Assembly (NCBI GenBank): GCA_036269915.1
Contig: DATBDM010000246.1
Coordinates: 1 to 5,268 of the forward strand
Length of the DNA: 5,268 nt
Direction of reading: 5' to 3'
From: DATBDM01 sp036269915
GTDB lineage: Bacteria > Actinomycetota > Thermoleophilia > Solirubrobacterales > Solirubrobacteraceae
In this document: positions 1 through 5,268 of the stretch, one piece after another
Layout of the letters: every line of letters begins with the position of its first letter
How positions within the stretch are numbered: position 1 is the stretch's first letter
The notes under the pieces: model-generated
Told to the model about the DNA's origin: nothing
What the model saw: only the letters and a program-made list of their open reading frames with translations
The model's database searches: none
Program-made: the position numbers and the translations under genes

Positions 1-54
1 CACGACGCACCCCGAGACCGGGCCGCCTGGCCATCCCGAGGCGGAGGTCGCCTG

Positions 55-55
<1 letters not shown>
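1..55 (+). CDS. 3' end of an upstream gene, possibly an E1 alpha subunit (partial)
   Basis: Reading codons from base 2 gives 17 open codons, ending in residues HPEAEVA, followed by TGA at 53-55. The stop shares its A with the ATG of the next gene (TGATG), which points to translational coupling within one operon. The tail is Pro/Glu-rich and carries no recognisable domain. The identity as E1 alpha is inferred only from position: E1 alpha normally precedes E1 beta, and the complete E1 alpha later in the window joins its own E1 beta through the same TGATG junction. Only 17 codons are visible, so the reading frame itself is not certain. Confidence 0.5.
43..47 (+). promoter_or_regulatory. Shine-Dalgarno site for E1 beta
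   Basis: GGAGG lies 7 nt before the ATG at 55, inside the last codons of the upstream gene. This is an ideal ribosome-binding match and fixes the E1 beta start despite the overlap with the preceding stop codon. Confidence 0.75.
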
Positions 56-1071
<1,016 letters not shown>

Positions 1072-1074
1072 CAC

Positions 1075-1080
1075 TAGGCT
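1075..1080 (+). promoter_or_regulatory. Candidate -10 box for a leaderless E2 transcript
   Basis: TAGGCT fits the actinobacterial -10 consensus TAnnnT and lies exactly 7 nt before the E2 ATG at 1088, the spacing expected if transcription starts at or next to the A of the start codon. The 16-nt gap has only a weak AGG (1076-1078) as a ribosome site. No convincing -35 is seen. E2 may therefore have an internal promoter as well as operon readthrough. This is inferred from motif and spacing only. Confidence 0.35.
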
Positions 1081-1087
1081 TCCGGCC

Positions 1088-2488
1088 ATGCCCGATGTCG
1101 CGATGCCCCGACTGTCCGACTCCATGGAGGAGGGCACGATCCTGAAGTGGCTGAAGTCCGATGGCGACGAGGTCACCCGTGGTGAGGAGCTCGTCGAGAT
1201 CGAGACCGACAAGGCCAACATGACCTATGAGGCCGACCAGGACGGGACGCTCTCGATCGTCGCCAAGGAGGGGGACACGCTCCCCGTCGGCGAGACGATC
1301 GCGCGCATCGGCGAGGGTGGTGGTGGCGGCGACGAGAGCGCGTCGGAGCCGCAGGCCGAGGAGGCGCCCGCGCAGGAGGAGCAGCCGCAGGCCGAGACCG
1401 AGACCGCCGAGGAGCCGGCCGAGGCGCCCGCCGCGACCGAGGAGCCGCCCGCCGAGCCGAGCGAGCCGGCCGAGCCCGCTCCGGCGCACACGAACGGCGC
1501 CGGCGACGGCGAGCGCGTGAAGGCCTCGCCGATCGCGCGGCGGATGGCGCGCGAGATGAACGTCGAGCTGTCCGGCGTGCAGGGCACGGGCCCCGGCGGC
1601 CGGATCGTCAAGGCCGACGTCGAGGCGGCCGCCAAGAGCGACGGCCAGGCGGCGCCGGCGGCCGCCGAGGAGACCGGGACCGCCACCCCTGCGCAGGCGC
1701 CGGCCGAGCCGCCCGCAGAGCCCGAGCCCGAGCCCGAGGCCGAGACGCCGAAGGTCCCCGCCGCCGTCATGTCGGGCGAGAAGGACGCGGGCCGCGGCGA
1801 GACGACGACGCAGGACCTCACCCGCCTGCAGCAGACCGTCGCGCGGCGCATGGCCGAGTCCAAGGCCACCGCGCCGGAGTTCGTCCTCAACTGCGAGGTC
1901 GACATGGAGGCGGCGGTCGAGCTGCGCAAGCAGCTCAAGGTCGCCGCCCAGGACGGCCGCGGGACCGTGCCGTCGTTCAACGACTTCGTGATCAAGGCAT
2001 CGGCGCTCGCGCTGCGCGACTTCCCGCGCGCGAACGGCGCCTACCGCGACGGCAAGTTCGAGCTCTACGGGCGCGTGAACGTCGGCGTCGCGGTCGCCGG
2101 CCAGGACGCCCTCGTCGTGCCGACGGTCTTCGACGCCGACTGCAAGTCGCTCGGGCAGATCGCGAGCGAGGCGCGCGCGCTGGCCGAGCGGGTCCGCGCC
2201 GGCGCGATCACCCCGCCGGAGCTGTCGAGCGGCACGTTCACCGTCTCCAACCTCGGCATGTTCGGGATCTCGAGCTTCGTGGCGGTCATCAACCCGCCGC
2301 AGGCGGCGATCCTCGCCGTCGGTGCGATGGAGCCCAAGCCGATCGTCGAGGATGGCGAGGTGAAGGTGCGCAACCGCATGACGATCACGCTGGCCTGCGA
2401 CCACCGCATCCTCTACGGCGCGGACGCCGCGCAGTTCCTCGCGCGCATCCGCGAGCGACTAGAAGAGCCGCTGCTGCTGACCCTGTAG
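1088..2488 (+). CDS. Dihydrolipoamide acyltransferase (E2) of a 2-oxoacid dehydrogenase complex
   Basis: This 466-residue protein is the core of the complex. It accepts the acyl group from E1 on a lipoyl-lysine and transfers it to CoA. Domains in order: one lipoyl domain (about 2-76) with the lipoylation motif ETDKANM, Lys42; an acidic Ala/Pro/Glu linker (about 77-142); a peripheral-subunit-binding domain (about 144-180, KASPIARRMAREMNVELSGV then GTGPGGRIVKADVE) that docks E1 or E3; a second flexible linker (181-235) with a triple Glu-Pro run; and the catalytic domain (about 240-466) with RLQQTVARRMAESKATAPEF, SFNDFVIKASALAL, SNLGMFG (387-393) and the active-site motif DHRILYG (438-444), His439. 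The usual catalytic Asp of DHRxxDG is Tyr443 here. Cyanobacterial and chloroplast E2 proteins, as I recall them, also carry Tyr there. The gene lies 16 nt after E1 beta and is evidently co-transcribed with it. The substrate (pyruvate or branched-chain acid) is not resolved. Confidence 0.95.
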   Translation: MPDVAMPRLSDSMEEGTILKWLKSDGDEVTRGEELVEIETDKANMTYEADQDGTLSIVAKEGDTLPVGETIARIGEGGGGGDESASEPQAEEAPAQEEQPQAETETAEEPAEAPAATEEPPAEPSEPAEPAPAHTNGAGDGERVKASPIARRMAREMNVELSGVQGTGPGGRIVKADVEAAAKSDGQAAPAAAEETGTATPAQAPAEPPAEPEPEPEAETPKVPAAVMSGEKDAGRGETTTQDLTRLQQTVARRMAESKATAPEFVLNCEVDMEAAVELRKQLKVAAQDGRGTVPSFNDFVIKASALALRDFPRANGAYRDGKFELYGRVNVGVAVAGQDALVVPTVFDADCKSLGQIASEARALAERVRAGAITPPELSSGTFTVSNLGMFGISSFVAVINPPQAAILAVGAMEPKPIVEDGEVKVRNRMTITLACDHRILYGADAAQFLARIRERLEEPLLLTL

Positions 2489-2677
2489 CCGCTAGGCGCC
2501 GAGCTGCACCACCGAGAGGCCGGGGTTGTCGATCGACAGGATCGTCGACGCGCAGGCGCCGGAGATCACGACCTGCAACTTGAGCACGTAGGTGCCCGCC
2601 TCGGCGACGTGCATGACCGCGCGCCCTGCACGCTTGTCACATTCGTTGCAAGCAAACGGACGGAATGCGTAGTGGCG
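2489..2677. other. Convergent intergenic region between E2 and the minus-strand genes
   Basis: Apart from the 40-codon minus-strand ORF, this stretch holds a perfect 12-bp palindrome TGTCGATCGACA (2527-2538). It also holds a patch at 2633-2672 that is 20 of 40 G+C, clearly less GC-rich than the flanking genes, with the inverted repeat TTGC-AA-GCAA (2646-2655). I see no GC hairpin followed by a T-run, so no intrinsic terminator can be called for either converging transcript. Confidence 0.5.
2492..2614 (-). CDS. Small hypothetical ORF, or 3' remnant of a lost gene
   Basis: From ATG (2614-2612) to TAG (2494-2492) this encodes 40 residues. They run AGTYVLKLQVVISGACAST and end in GLSVVQLGA. The alternating hydrophobic/polar pattern suggests beta-strands. 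Such an ending resembles the C-terminal strands of secreted beta-sandwich (C1q or collagen-tail-like) proteins, but this is an impression, not an assignment. A CAGGG lies 9 nt before the ATG and could serve as a ribosome site. The stop is 3 nt from the E2 stop, a tight convergent arrangement typical of real gene ends. The same frame stays open upstream to the TGA of the next minus-strand gene (2678-2680). Nothing upstream looks like the missing N-terminal part of a longer domain. It may be a real small protein, a decayed 3' fragment, or chance in GC-rich DNA. Confidence 0.3.
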   Translation of the reverse strand: MHVAEAGTYVLKLQVVISGACASTILSIDNPGLSVVQLGA

Positions 2678-3400
2678 TCAGCGCGGGTTCAGCAGGCCGC
2701 CGACCGCCTTCGTCGCGCCGTCGACAACCCCGTCGACGGTGGCGGCGGCCTGGTCGACCGTCTGGTTCACGACGCCTACGACCGGCTGCAGTGGAGCGGG
2801 CGCGGGGACGGGCGGGACGACCTGGCGGACGGTGTCGACGACGGTGCCGACCGGCCGCTTCGGCACGCTCGGCGCGGGCACGGGCGGGAGCGACGGGACC
2901 GGGTTGCCCGCCAGCGACGGCGGCGCTTGCTGCTTCGAGGGTGCCGCGGCGGGCGCGGGCGCCGGCGGCGGCGCCGTCCCTACGGGCTGCGCCGGCGTGG
3001 ACGGCGCGGGCCGCGACGGCGCCGTGCCGCCACCGCGCGTGGCGACGGGCGCGCCCGTGGGCGCGCGGCCGGCGCGCGGCGTGGCGCCCGACTGCGCGCG
3101 GCTCGCGCGACGCGCCGGCGTGCTCGCGACGCCCGCGTTCGCGGCCGCCGCCAGGCGCGCCGGACGCGCGGCGGAGCGCCCGTCGTCGGCGCGCGCCGCG
3201 GGCGCGAGCGTGGCCGCGGGGCCATCGGCCTGCGCCTGCGCGCGTGGCCAGCCGTGGAAGGCGACCACGCCCGTGAAGGCGATCACTGCGACGATGGCCG
3301 CGGCCACCAGCGACGAGCCGGCGCCCACGGAGGGCATGAATCCCCGCCTGAGCATCGAGAGTCCATGTTCCCGCTGAACGCGAATCTGTGCATCGGACAT
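2678..3400 (-). CDS. Single-pass membrane-anchored protein with Pro/Ala-rich extracytoplasmic tail (hypothetical)
   Basis: This 240-residue protein belongs to no family I recognise. A short basic N-terminus (1-27, with RR at 18-19) precedes one hydrophobic segment (about 28-49, LVAAAIVAVIAFTGVVAF). This is a signal anchor or an uncleaved signal, with N-inside topology likely. Residues 50-180 are low complexity and rich in Ala, Pro, Arg, Gly and Ser (for example PPPAPAPAAAP at 144-154), typical of an extended, wall-spanning stalk. Residues 183-236 change character and show repeated Val/Asp spacing (VVDTVRQVV, VNQTVDQAAATVDGVVDGATKAVGGLL), consistent with amphipathic helices. There is no Cys and no LPxTG signal. 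The start at 3400 is chosen as the longest; Met16 and Met22 are alternatives that keep the hydrophobic segment. Only a weak purine stretch lies upstream. It is 27 nt downstream of the other minus-strand membrane gene and is likely co-transcribed with it. Heavy antisense open frames here are a GC-bias artefact. Confidence 0.7.
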   Translation of the reverse strand: MSDAQIRVQREHGLSMLRRGFMPSVGAGSSLVAAAIVAVIAFTGVVAFHGWPRAQAQADGPAATLAPAARADDGRSAARPARLAAAANAGVASTPARRASRAQSGATPRAGRAPTGAPVATRGGGTAPSRPAPSTPAQPVGTAPPPAPAPAAAPSKQQAPPSLAGNPVPSLPPVPAPSVPKRPVGTVVDTVRQVVPPVPAPAPLQPVVGVVNQTVDQAAATVDGVVDGATKAVGGLLNPR

Positions 3401-3414
3401 CCGTCTAGTACTTC

Positions 3415-3428
3415 GTCCGCACGCGGAC
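3415..3428. repeat. Perfect inverted repeat GTCCGC-N2-GCGGAC between the two minus-strand genes
   Basis: The two 6-bp arms are exactly complementary with a 2-nt centre. The repeat touches the TAG stop of the upstream membrane gene (3430-3428) and lies 14 nt before the ATG at 3400. A 2-nt loop is too tight for a stable RNA hairpin, so if functional it is more likely a dimeric regulator site on DNA. It may also be chance in GC-rich sequence. Confidence 0.3.
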
Positions 3429-4045
3429 TATCTGAAGCCACCGTGGATGCGATACGCGTCGTTGGCCTCCTGGTCGGGGTCGCGCTTGATGCCCGGGGGC
3501 GACTGATCCGTGGACACGAACAGGCACAGCCAGCGGCGCGGCTGCCGCCGCGGGACGCACGCGCGGTACAGACGCGGCTCGACCTCCAGCACGTCGGTCG
3601 CGGCGAGCTGGGTGCGCAGCGCCGGCTGCTGGTGGAGCACGAAGGTGTGCATGCTGCCGATCACGGCGAGCCGCTCCTGCTCCGCCGCGGTGGTCGCCGG
3701 GCGGTGTGCGATGCCGCCCGCCACCAGCAGCATGAGGATGCCGGTGACGAGCGCGGTGCCCGCGTAGTTGGATGCGACGAGCTTCGGCAGGTCGGGGCGG
3801 CGGCGGCGCAGCAGCCGCCCGCAGAACGGCGCCAGCACCGCGACCGCGACCAGGTTGAGGAAGCCGGCCAGCAGCACGCCCGGGACGAAGCCGCCGGGCC
3901 CGTCGGCATAGAAGGGCAGCGCCGAGAGCACCGCGCCGTCGATCAGCGTGACCACGAAGAAGGTCGGCCACTGCCATGCGCCGCGCATCCGCCAGCGCAT
4001 CCGCCGCCACGCCTGGCGGCGCTCAGCGAGCCCGTGCTGCTGCAT
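3428..4045 (-). CDS. Three-helix integral membrane protein with C-terminal extracytoplasmic domain (hypothetical)
   Basis: This 205-residue protein of unrecognised family starts with a strongly basic cytoplasmic N-terminus (RRQAWRRMRWRMR, 9-21). Three likely membrane helices follow: about 26-45 (PTFFVVTLIDGAVLSALPF), 52-75 (GFVPGVLLAGFLNLVAVAVLAPF) and 94-113. An Arg-rich loop LLRRRRPD (78-85) lies between helices 2 and 3. By the positive-inside rule the N-terminus is inside and residues 114-205 face out. That domain has two cysteines, Cys163 and Cys174, bracketing a basic stretch, and could form a disulphide. It then continues LFVSTDQSPPGIKRDPDQEAND. Start choice: ATG at 4045 has a leaderless-style TACGCT 8 nt upstream. 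An in-frame ATG at 4072 has a decent AAGGG site 6 nt ahead, but the nine extra codons include TTA, rare in such DNA, and overlap the putative -10. It is divergent from E1 alpha and followed by the Pro/Ala-rich protein. Confidence 0.75.
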   Translation of the reverse strand: MQQHGLAERRQAWRRMRWRMRGAWQWPTFFVVTLIDGAVLSALPFYADGPGGFVPGVLLAGFLNLVAVAVLAPFCGRLLRRRRPDLPKLVASNYAGTALVTGILMLLVAGGIAHRPATTAAEQERLAVIGSMHTFVLHQQPALRTQLAATDVLEVEPRLYRACVPRRQPRRWLCLFVSTDQSPPGIKRDPDQEANDAYRIHGGFR

Positions 4046-4053
4046 CGATCCCA

Positions 4054-4059
4054 AGCGTA
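4054..4059 (-). promoter_or_regulatory. Candidate -10 box for the minus-strand membrane genes
   Basis: On the minus strand TACGCT (TAnnnT) is followed by 8 nt and then the ATG at 4045, the geometry of a leaderless actinobacterial transcript. No clear -35 is visible. This site favours 4045 over 4072 as the start codon. Inferred from pattern only. Confidence 0.4.
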
Positions 4060-4076
4060 ACCGCGGCCGCATGCCG

Positions 4077-4082
4077 TACCCT
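4077..4082 (+). promoter_or_regulatory. Candidate -10 box for the E1 alpha operon
   Basis: TACCCT matches TAnnnT and would place the transcript start near 4088-4090. That gives a leader of about 107-109 nt before the ATG at 4197. No good -35 is found at the expected distance. It lies about 18 bp from the opposing candidate -10 for the minus-strand gene, so the two promoters would overlap. Confidence 0.35.
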
Positions 4083-4165
4083 TCGCGGCGAGGCGAGGTT
4101 CTGCGCCGCGAGTCCGGAGACCCCGGCGTGCGGCGGTGATGGCGGTCCGGCGATCCCGGCCCGCC
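4083..4165 (+). promoter_or_regulatory. Structured leader upstream of E1 alpha with three possible hairpins
   Basis: Three pairings are visible. A perfect 8-bp inverted repeat joins 4083-4090 (TCGCGGCG) to 4104-4111 (CGCCGCGA). The segment 4104-4109 can instead pair with 4130-4135 (GCGGCG), enclosing a small CCGG-N5-CCGG hairpin (4114-4126). A separate hairpin at 4141-4165 has a 5-bp GGCGG/CCGCC stem, one T/C mismatch, a 4-bp CCGG/CCGG stem and a 5-nt loop. No T-run follows, so this is not an intrinsic terminator. It does not match the TPP or cobalamin riboswitch cores. It may be a regulatory RNA leader, a DNA operator (the first repeat overlaps the likely transcript start), or GC-driven pairing without function. 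Confidence 0.4.
4112..4160 (+). repeat. Imperfect direct repeat of a 16-nt hairpin tip in the E1 alpha leader
   Basis: GTCCGGAGACCCCGGC (4112-4127) and GTCCGGCGATCCCGGC (4145-4160) agree at 14 of 16 positions and are 33 nt apart. Both differences fall in the loop of the CCGG-N5-CCGG hairpin, so both copies keep the same stem. Confidence 0.55.
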
Positions 4166-4174
4166 GAACCGAAC

Positions 4175-4183
4175 AGGAAAGGG
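4175..4183 (+). promoter_or_regulatory. Ribosome binding site for E1 alpha, long spacing
   Basis: AGGAAAGGG is the only purine-rich block before the ATG at 4197. Its 3' end is 13 nt from the start codon, longer than the usual 5-10 nt. It begins 10 nt after the 4141-4165 hairpin, so that structure could affect ribosome access. Confidence 0.5.
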
Positions 4184-4196
4184 TGAAGCACGCCAG

Positions 4197-5240
4197 ATGG
4201 CGACCGAGACCGCGGAGTCGGCACTTCTCGCCGACGTATCGGAGCACCTGACCCAGGAGGACCGGGTCGGACTGCTGCGGGCCATGCTCATGATGCGGGG
4301 CATCGAGGAGCGGGCCATGACGCTCTACCGGCAGGGCAAGGTGCCGGGATCCTTCTACGACGGCTTCGGCCAGGAGGCCGTCTCCGCCGGAGCGACGTGG
4401 GCGATGGGCCCGCGCGACCGGCTGTGCGTCCTGCACCGCGACCTCGCGGCACACGTGATCCGCGGCGTCGGCGCCGGGCGCATCCTCGGCCAGTACATGG
4501 GCCGCGAGGGCGGCATCACGCGCGGCCGCGACGGCAACGTGCACTTCGGCGACCGCACCGCCGGCTGCGTCGGGATGGTCTCGATGCTGCCCGACATGAT
4601 GCTCGTCGCGACGGGCCTCGCGATGGCCTTCAAGCTGCGCGGCGAGCAGCGCGTCGCCCTTACCTGGTTCGGTGACGGGTCGACCTCGCGCGGCGACTTC
4701 CACGAGGCGATGAACTGGGCCGGCGTGCAGAAGCTGCCGGTCATCTTCGTGCTCGAGAACAACCAGTACGCGTACTCGACACCGCTGCACGCCCAGTACG
4801 CGGTCGATCCGGTCGAGCGCGCCGCGGCCTACGGGTTCCCGGGCGTCAAGGTCGACGGCAACGACCCCGAGGCGATGTTCGAGGCCACCCGCGAGGCGCG
4901 CGAGCGCGCGCTCGCCGGCGAGGGCCCGACGCTGCTCGAGGCGGTGACCATGCGCATGCACGGCCACGCCGCGCACGACGACATGAAGTACGTGCCGCAG
5001 GCGCAGATCGAGGAGTGGCGCGCGAAGGACCCGATCGACCGCCAGGCCCGTCGCCTGGAGGCGCTCGGCGTCGACGTCGGCGCGATCCGCGCCTCCGTCA
5101 AGGAGGAGATCGACGCGGCCGTGCAGGAGGCGCTGGCCATGCCGGTGCCCGATCCCGACTCGGCCTCCGAGGGCGTCTTCGCCGAGGAGGAGTCGCTGCT
5201 CGAGGACGGCGCCGCGCCGTGGTCGGGGTTCCAGCGCTGA
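4197..5240 (+). CDS. 2-oxoacid dehydrogenase E1 component, alpha subunit
   Basis: This 347-residue protein has the normal length of a bacterial E1 alpha, the subunit that binds the ThDP diphosphate through Mg2+. After an acidic N-terminus come LLRAMLMMRGIEERAMTLYRQGKVPGSFY (26-54) and GFGQEAVSAG (57-66). The ThDP motif follows as GDG at 159-161 and NN at 188-189, with exactly 26 residues between, in a context typical of this family (GSTSRGDFHEAMNWAGVQKLP and NNQYAYSTP). The active-site loop reads MRMHGHAAHDDMKYVP (252-267). The Ser phosphorylated in eukaryotic E1 alpha is not present in the HGHAAHDD segment, so kinase control at that site is not expected. The ATG at 4197 is chosen because a later in-frame Met (31) would cut into the conserved first helix. 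The stop overlaps the next gene's ATG as TGATG. The substrate (pyruvate, branched-chain oxoacid or other) is unresolved. Confidence 0.93.
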   Translation: MATETAESALLADVSEHLTQEDRVGLLRAMLMMRGIEERAMTLYRQGKVPGSFYDGFGQEAVSAGATWAMGPRDRLCVLHRDLAAHVIRGVGAGRILGQYMGREGGITRGRDGNVHFGDRTAGCVGMVSMLPDMMLVATGLAMAFKLRGEQRVALTWFGDGSTSRGDFHEAMNWAGVQKLPVIFVLENNQYAYSTPLHAQYAVDPVERAAAYGFPGVKVDGNDPEAMFEATREARERALAGEGPTLLEAVTMRMHGHAAHDDMKYVPQAQIEEWRAKDPIDRQARRLEALGVDVGAIRASVKEEIDAAVQEALAMPVPDPDSASEGVFAEEESLLEDGAAPWSGFQR

Positions 5241-5268
5241 TGCCGACGCTCACCTACCTGCAGGCGAT
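5240..5268 (+). CDS. 5' end of a second E1 beta subunit (partial)
   Basis: ATG at 5240-5242 shares its A with the E1 alpha stop (TGATG). The nine complete codons read MPTLTYLQA, which matches the typical start of E1 beta proteins (M-P-x-L-T-Y-x-x-A-L). GGGG at 5225-5228 is a weak, distant ribosome site, so the start probably depends on coupling to E1 alpha translation. Only 29 nt are visible. The call rests on this short match plus position directly after E1 alpha. Confidence 0.7.

Noticed and set aside
1719..1740. Short tandem repeat of GAGCCC in E2
   Set aside because: It encodes the Glu-Pro run of an interdomain linker, which is ordinary in E2 proteins.
2609..4060. Plus-strand open frame of 483 codons across both minus-strand membrane genes
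   Set aside because: The product is Arg-rich and shapeless, whereas the minus-strand frames show clear membrane segments and topology. The long frame spans a gene boundary and is a GC artefact.
4103..4135. Cobalamin riboswitch 3' element
   Set aside because: GAGTCCGGAGACC resembles the closing segment of some actinobacterial cobalamin riboswitches, but the long upstream core is missing and the leader is too short.
4141..4165. Intrinsic terminator
   Set aside because: The hairpin is good, but no T-run follows and it sits directly before the E1 alpha ribosome site.
4083..4196. TPP riboswitch controlling a ThDP enzyme
   Set aside because: This would be attractive biologically, but the conserved CUGAGA and ACC-GAUCUGG-type cores are absent.
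4046..4318. Longer N-terminus for the three-helix protein starting at 4318
   Set aside because: The extension would overlap the E1 alpha coding region and the divergent control region. It adds Ser/Arg-rich sequence unlike a membrane-protein N-terminus and includes a TTA codon.
4023..4976. Minus-strand open frame of 317 codons opposite E1 alpha
   Set aside because: It is antisense to an E1 alpha with full ThDP motifs. The His/Arg/Ala-rich product has no recognisable feature.

Overview
The window is very GC-rich (roughly 70% or more by eye) with strong G/C preference at third codon positions. It looks like actinomycetal DNA. A soil lineage such as Thermoleophilia/Solirubrobacterales is my best guess from general style, and no rRNA or other marker is present to prove it.

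Layout: (1) 1-55, the last 17 codons of an upstream + strand gene that ends in a TGATG overlap with the next start. (2) 55-1071, a complete beta subunit of a thiamine-diphosphate 2-oxoacid dehydrogenase (E1 beta). (3) 1088-2488, the matching lipoyl-bearing acyltransferase (E2), 16 nt downstream. (4) 2489-2677, a short convergent region holding a 40-codon minus-strand ORF that may be a small gene or the 3' remnant of a lost one. (5) 2678-3400, a minus-strand single-pass membrane protein with a long Pro/Ala-rich tail. (6) 3428-4045, a minus-strand three-helix membrane protein. (7) 4046-4196, a divergent control region with candidate promoters in both directions and a strikingly self-complementary leader. 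(8) 4197-5240, a complete E1 alpha subunit. (9) 5240-5268, the first codons of a second E1 beta, again joined by TGATG.

The main theme is 2-oxoacid dehydrogenase complexes (pyruvate, branched-chain 2-oxoacid or acetoin type). E1 alpha and E1 beta form the ThDP enzyme that decarboxylates the 2-oxoacid. E2 carries the acyl group on a lipoyl arm and passes it to CoA. E3 is not in the window. Two E1 sets appear to lie in tandem: one ends in E1 beta-E2 and the other begins with E1 alpha-E1 beta. Two envelope-protein genes on the opposite strand separate them. The substrate of neither set can be fixed from sequence alone.

No mobile element, CRISPR array, tRNA or rRNA was seen. The least explained parts are the leader upstream of E1 alpha, the two minus-strand membrane proteins, and the 40-codon ORF behind E2.
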